Of a stretch of 64,000 nt of DNA, positions 62,601 through 64,000 are shown piece by piece. The translations under genes were made by a program, and so were the position numbers. Source of the stretch: Leucogyrophana mollusca (lineage: Eukaryota; Basidiomycota; Agaricomycetes; Boletales); contig MU266418.1 in NCBI GenBank assembly GCA_021014945.1, positions 38,667-102,666 on the forward strand, given 5' to 3'. Every line of letters starts with the position of its first letter. Position 1 is the stretch's first letter. The notes below the pieces were generated by a model. It made no database searches. It was given only the letters and a program-made list of their open reading frames with translations, and was not told the origin of the DNA.

Positions 62601-63324
62601 CGCGTGCTCGAGCGCTTATCACTCTCTTTGGAGATAAGACCGAACATTGTGCTGATCGGTATCGGGCTGCTTGTTCTGCCTTGCTCGTGTTGGATCCCGA
62701 AGGCGATTGGGTCACTGATTTGAAGCCACTTAATGCCGGTGATGTGAAGGGACCACATCGTAATGATGATGATCTTGGAGAAGGAACCCGAGAGCTTTCG
62801 TGGATATGGCTGGTGCCATCCAAGGATTTGAGTAGTGACGATGGAGATGTGAACCAGGTCAATGAAGGCAAGTCTTATTGCTGTACCGAAACTGTGGGAC
62901 TCACATTGTGTTCTGCTAAGGCCTTCATGTTGAGTGGGCAAGATCAAGAGCACGTGCCCATTGCTGGAGAGAAGAATGTCAGCTTCTTGTTGAGGAAATG
63001 CGAAGAGTGATTTGTTTTCTTGATTGGAAATCAGCTTGGTGGGTCTCTCAATGTGGTCGCCAAGCATATCTAGGGCCCGATATTGGTGATGGGGTAGCTG
63101 CATATGCTGCCAAGCAGGAGTATATTCTGCAGTGGCTTGCGAAGTCCTTTTCAGTGATGTGGTATCCGCTCCTGATGAAAAGTGGCAACATTGTGGAATG
63201 GCCAGTTAACTATATTCCATCTCAAGCAGACTGCTCTGGGGTTGACTATATGGAGATGGGGGAGTTGATGTCTGGTCATCTAGAGGATGAAGATAATGAT
63301 GATACTTGTGACATGGATGATTAA
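59610..63324 (+). pseudogene. KDZ transposase with CxC2 cysteine cluster
   Basis: A multi-exon DDE transposase of roughly 950 residues; the first exon is open from 59610 but I could not fix its ATG. Order: a Gly/acidic leader, YNPLRDWLPYRDVYLDELL, the CxC2 zinc cluster (CPDCNNAVGIFRCLDCANSQ, RYCMTCIRERHCFLPFHCLE), FNVLRSFHLENLQGKISAYD, VECPACPQPGRNLP, WLYMITRSINANFRLKLK, DSELHAVDHANTKFSTGYKA, LLFSYDIICQWW (catalytic Asp), GRTDGENIERWWAHINP (catalytic Glu) and a late helical region (EEMRRVICFLDWKSAWW). Two lesions: Asn in INANFRL where relatives have Asp (codon 60932-60934), and an in-frame TGA at 62267-62269. One intron (62868-62920) is GC-AG. Confidence 0.85.
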
Positions 63325-63401
63325 CATTACACCCTCCTGTAGTTACATGTGTGATATGAAATGTAAGCGATTGGTCATGGGGATAACCCATAATAAGTAA
63401 T

Positions 63402-63728
63402 AGAATTGTAAGGATCGGTAGTACTATTGCTCCAGTAACTGCAAGGGTCAGTAGTACTGGCACCACAGCAAGGTACAAGGTTTAATTGTACTACGCTCCA
63501 GTAATTGCAGCTATCGGTAGCACTGGCACCCCAGTAATTGCAAGGATCGGTAGTACTGGCACCCCAGTAATTGCAAGGATTGGTAGTACTGTCCCCCCAG
63601 CTAGGTACAAGGTTTAGTAGTACTGGCACCCCAGTAATTGCAAGGATTGGTAGTACTGTCCCCTCAGCTAGGTACAAGGTTTAGTAGCACTGGCGCCCCA
63701 GTAATTGCAAGGGTCGGTAGTACTGGCG
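63402..63728 (-). repeat. 33-bp minisatellite array, right arm
   Basis: About ten copies of the same 33-bp unit as the left array but in reverse orientation (AATTGCAAGGATCGGTAGTA, then CTGGCACCCCAGT), including the variant with AGCTAGGTACAAGG. It starts 78 bp after the stop of the KDZ transposase. Confidence 0.93.
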
Positions 63729-63729
63729 C

Positions 63730-63762
63730 TGACCTACACGAAAAGTGTTTCATGTAAGGTCA
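63730..63762. other. imperfect hairpin at the outer edge of the right array
   Basis: TGACCTACACGAAA, a 4-base loop and TTTCATGTAAGGTCA form an inverted repeat with one bulge and one mismatch. Its place at the outer array edge makes it a candidate for a terminal or subterminal structure of the element. Confidence 0.55.
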
Positions 63763-64000
63763 GGGTACTATTGCTCCAATAAATAGGAGAGATATCCCAT
63801 CTTGTAGAGCACCTCAAAAAGTATAGAAACCCTGAGTTTCATAATATTCTATCCGCTAATTACTGAGATATGAGCTATCGTATATGGCCCACTCAGTCTC
63901 CCTTGATTCCACTACATTCCATTCTATTCTAGTCATGTGATACACGACATCATCATGACATCATAATCAGTATATGGTTGTATTCAAATTCTAGTAGGCC
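63763..64000. other. right edge, no feature seen
   Basis: AT-rich sequence after the repeat array. The right end of the large transposon may lie here or beyond the window. Confidence 0.4.

Larger units (their letters stand above)
53660..63762. mobile_element. large KDZ-type DNA transposon, about 10 kb
   Basis: Proposed element bounded by inverted 33-bp arrays. Inside lie a minus-strand accessory gene, a plus-strand gene with an RNase H1 N-domain-like fold, direct duplications and a KDZ transposase. The three proteins are of kinds found with fungal transposons. I could not prove exact ends: a shared GCAATAGTACC occurs just outside both arrays (about 53568 and, reversed, about 63766), but no target duplication was found. 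Confidence 0.65.

Overview
The window is nuclear DNA of a filamentous basidiomycete, most likely an Agaricomycete. Genes are split by many introns of about 47-60 nt, and several have basidiomycete-type architectures. The right third carries Plavaka and KDZ (Kyakuja/Dileera/Zisupton) transposons typical of this group. No prokaryotic, organellar or viral features were seen. Gene models are spliced by eye from splice sites, reading frame and remembered family motifs; no alignment could be run.

Positions 1-41.2 kb are a gene-dense compartment. In order it holds a glutathione S-transferase (+), an unrecognised coiled-coil protein (-), a small Som1-like mitochondrial protein (-) sharing a short divergent promoter with S-adenosylhomocysteine hydrolase (+), two unrecognised proteins (+), a La-motif RNA-binding protein (+), a PMP3-type membrane proteolipid (+), an acidic protein with GGFL repeats (-), two tandem MFS transporters (+), the tRNA m5C methyltransferase Trm4/NSUN2 (+), mismatch-repair MSH2 (-), a GMC oxidoreductase (+), a secreted GPI-type protein (+) and two unrecognised nuclear-looking proteins (+). 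Most are housekeeping genes. The MFS pair is the only recent local duplication, and its second copy carries a 269-bp CACTA-type MITE inside an intron.

From about 41.2 kb to the end the window is a transposon-rich compartment. It begins with a Ty1/copia RNase H relic and a solo LTR with a 5-bp target duplication (GTATG), then LTR fragments. Next is one coherent gene of unknown function (46.7-49.4 kb) whose intron was enlarged from 51 to 814 nt by another solo LTR (target duplication TGTCA). A 5'- and 3'-incomplete Plavaka transposase follows, cut off by a related LTR in opposite orientation.

The last 10 kb (about 53.6-63.8 kb) look like one large KDZ-type DNA transposon. Arrays of a 33-bp repeat lie at the two ends in inverted orientation. 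Between them are a divergently transcribed accessory gene (one frameshift), a gene with an RNase H1 N-terminal-like hybrid-binding fold, direct duplications, and a multi-exon KDZ transposase with a CxC2-type cysteine cluster. The transposase carries one in-frame TGA and an Asn where the family has its first catalytic Asp, so this copy is probably immobile but only lightly decayed.

Four introns in unrelated genes use a GC-AG boundary with the same GCAAGT donor. One of them sits inside the La motif, where retention would truncate the protein.
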